In this document: positions 5,115-5,836 of the stretch, piece after piece
Layout: the number at the start of each line of letters is the position of its first letter
How positions within the stretch are numbered: position 1 is the first letter of the stretch
NCBI GenBank assembly: GCA_947374705.1
Contig: CANCDA010000152.1
Location: 1 to 5,836 of the forward strand
Direction of reading: 5' to 3'
Origin: Comamonadaceae bacterium
GTDB lineage: Bacteria; Pseudomonadota; Gammaproteobacteria; Burkholderiales; Burkholderiaceae_C
Length of the DNA stretch: 5,836 bases
Made by a program: the position numbers and the translations under genes
The notes under the pieces: model-generated
What the model saw: only the letters and a program-made list of their open reading frames with translations
Told to the model about the DNA's origin: nothing
Database searches by the model: none

Positions 5115-5836
5115 ATGATTCGCCTACCCATCCAGGACTTCATTCACCGGGTCAATCTCAAGCTCATGTCCTGGGTGCGCCGCCTGGGTGCGCGGGCTTA
5201 CCTTATTTTTGGGCTGGTTTTTTCAGTGGTGATCGTGGCCGATTGGGGGGTGCAGGGCTTTGTCTCGGGTGCGGAAATTCGCCTGTTTGACACCTTGATC
5301 TCCAAGCGCATCCTCACACCTCGGCCTGACCCGGACATCGTCATTCTCGACATTGACGAAGCCAGTCTGTCGGGCATGGCCACGCAACACGGTCGCTGGC
5401 CTTGGCCCAATCAGGTCTTTGGTGATTTGGTGCGCAGCATTGAGGCGCAACAACCCAAGGCCATCGTCTTTGACATTCTTTTCTCTGACCGCGACAGCCA
5501 CCGAGCCGACAGCGACGCCGCTTTCAACGCGGAAATTGCCAAATCAAAAACCACTTTTTTCCCCATGTTGCGGCTGGACCCGCAGAACGACAAACTCAGT
5601 CGCATTCCGGTAGGCGCCTTGCCCGGGGTGAGGCCATTGAGCGCCGACTTGCCCGCCCCCGATCTGCAAGCTCCGATAGCGATCATCCTGCCCAAGGTGC
5701 CCGCAGCGATTGACAACGGGCGGCTGGGCACGCACCAGGTTCACCCCGACCCCGACGGCATCATTCGCCGCTACCCGAGTTGGCTGGTGCACGCAGGCTG
5801 GCGCATCCCCTCGCTGCCGCAGCGTATGGCGGAAGA
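5115..5836 (+). CDS. CHASE2 domain sensor protein, N-terminal part (cut by the window edge)
   Basis: An open frame runs from ATG 5115 to the end of the window without a stop (240 codons seen). A short basic cytoplasmic N terminus precedes one membrane segment at about residues 28-48 (AYLIFGLVFSVVIVAD). Then begins a CHASE2 sensor domain, which lies outside the cytoplasmic membrane. Its hallmarks are visible in order: RLFDTLISKR (56-65), PDPDIVILDIDEASL (71-85), GRWPWP (93-98), PKAIVFDILFSD (114-125) and the later DPDGIIRRYP segment (212-221). In this family CHASE2 is usually followed by two or three membrane helices and an output domain, most often an adenylate/guanylate cyclase, sometimes a histidine kinase, diguanylate cyclase or Ser/Thr kinase; which one is beyond this window. 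What CHASE2 senses is not known. There is no visible functional link to the sugar-acid genes. Confidence 0.9.
   Translation, partial: MIRLPIQDFIHRVNLKLMSWVRRLGARAYLIFGLVFSVVIVADWGVQGFVSGAEIRLFDTLISKRILTPRPDPDIVILDIDEASLSGMATQHGRWPWPNQVFGDLVRSIEAQQPKAIVFDILFSDRDSHRADSDAAFNAEIAKSKTTFFPMLRLDPQNDKLSRIPVGALPGVRPLSADLPAPDLQAPIAIILPKVPAAIDNGRLGTHQVHPDPDGIIRRYPSWLVHAGWRIPSLPQRMAE

Overview
The window reads as part of a chromosome from a GC-rich betaproteobacterium, most likely Burkholderiales and possibly Comamonadaceae-like. This is inferred from codon bias, protein style and the way two genes start a few bases after a -10-like box; no marker gene settles the taxon. All genes lie on the + strand.

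Layout: (1) Bases 1-40 look like the last codons of an upstream gene, probably the small TRAP permease (DctQ). (2) 57-1349 is the large TRAP permease (DctM). (3) 1350-1708 is a gap of about 360 bases with no convincing gene but a striking series of inverted repeats: three consecutive hairpins, the last with a 25-bp stem, and a 19-base inverted match linking the first and third. (4) 1709-2950 encodes a RuBisCO-like protein (form IV). (5) 2956-4332 encodes a DUF1537 / four-carbon acid sugar kinase, almost touching gene 4. (6) 4369-5076 encodes a GntR regulator of the FadR/FCD type. (7) 5115 to the window edge is the start of a CHASE2 sensor protein, cut off at the right.

Genes 2-6 fit one catabolic unit for a branched or four/five-carbon acid sugar. 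The TRAP system imports the acid, the kinase phosphorylates a 3-oxo acid derived from it, the RuBisCO-like protein breaks the phosphorylated intermediate, and the GntR/FCD protein senses a small acid and controls the set. The pairing of a RuBisCO-like protein with a DUF1537 kinase matches the described D-apionate route (3-oxo-isoapionate kinase OiaK, then either the decarboxylase OiaX or the transcarboxylase/hydrolase OiaT). The window contains neither the oxidoisomerase that would make the substrate nor the isomerases that would use the product, so the exact substrate is inferred.

The CHASE2 gene has its own promoter-like start and is probably a separate signalling gene. The points most worth a second look are the RuBisCO-like active site, which keeps most catalytic positions but not the second lysine of the KPK motif; the structured intergenic region; and the probable leaderless starts of the last two genes.
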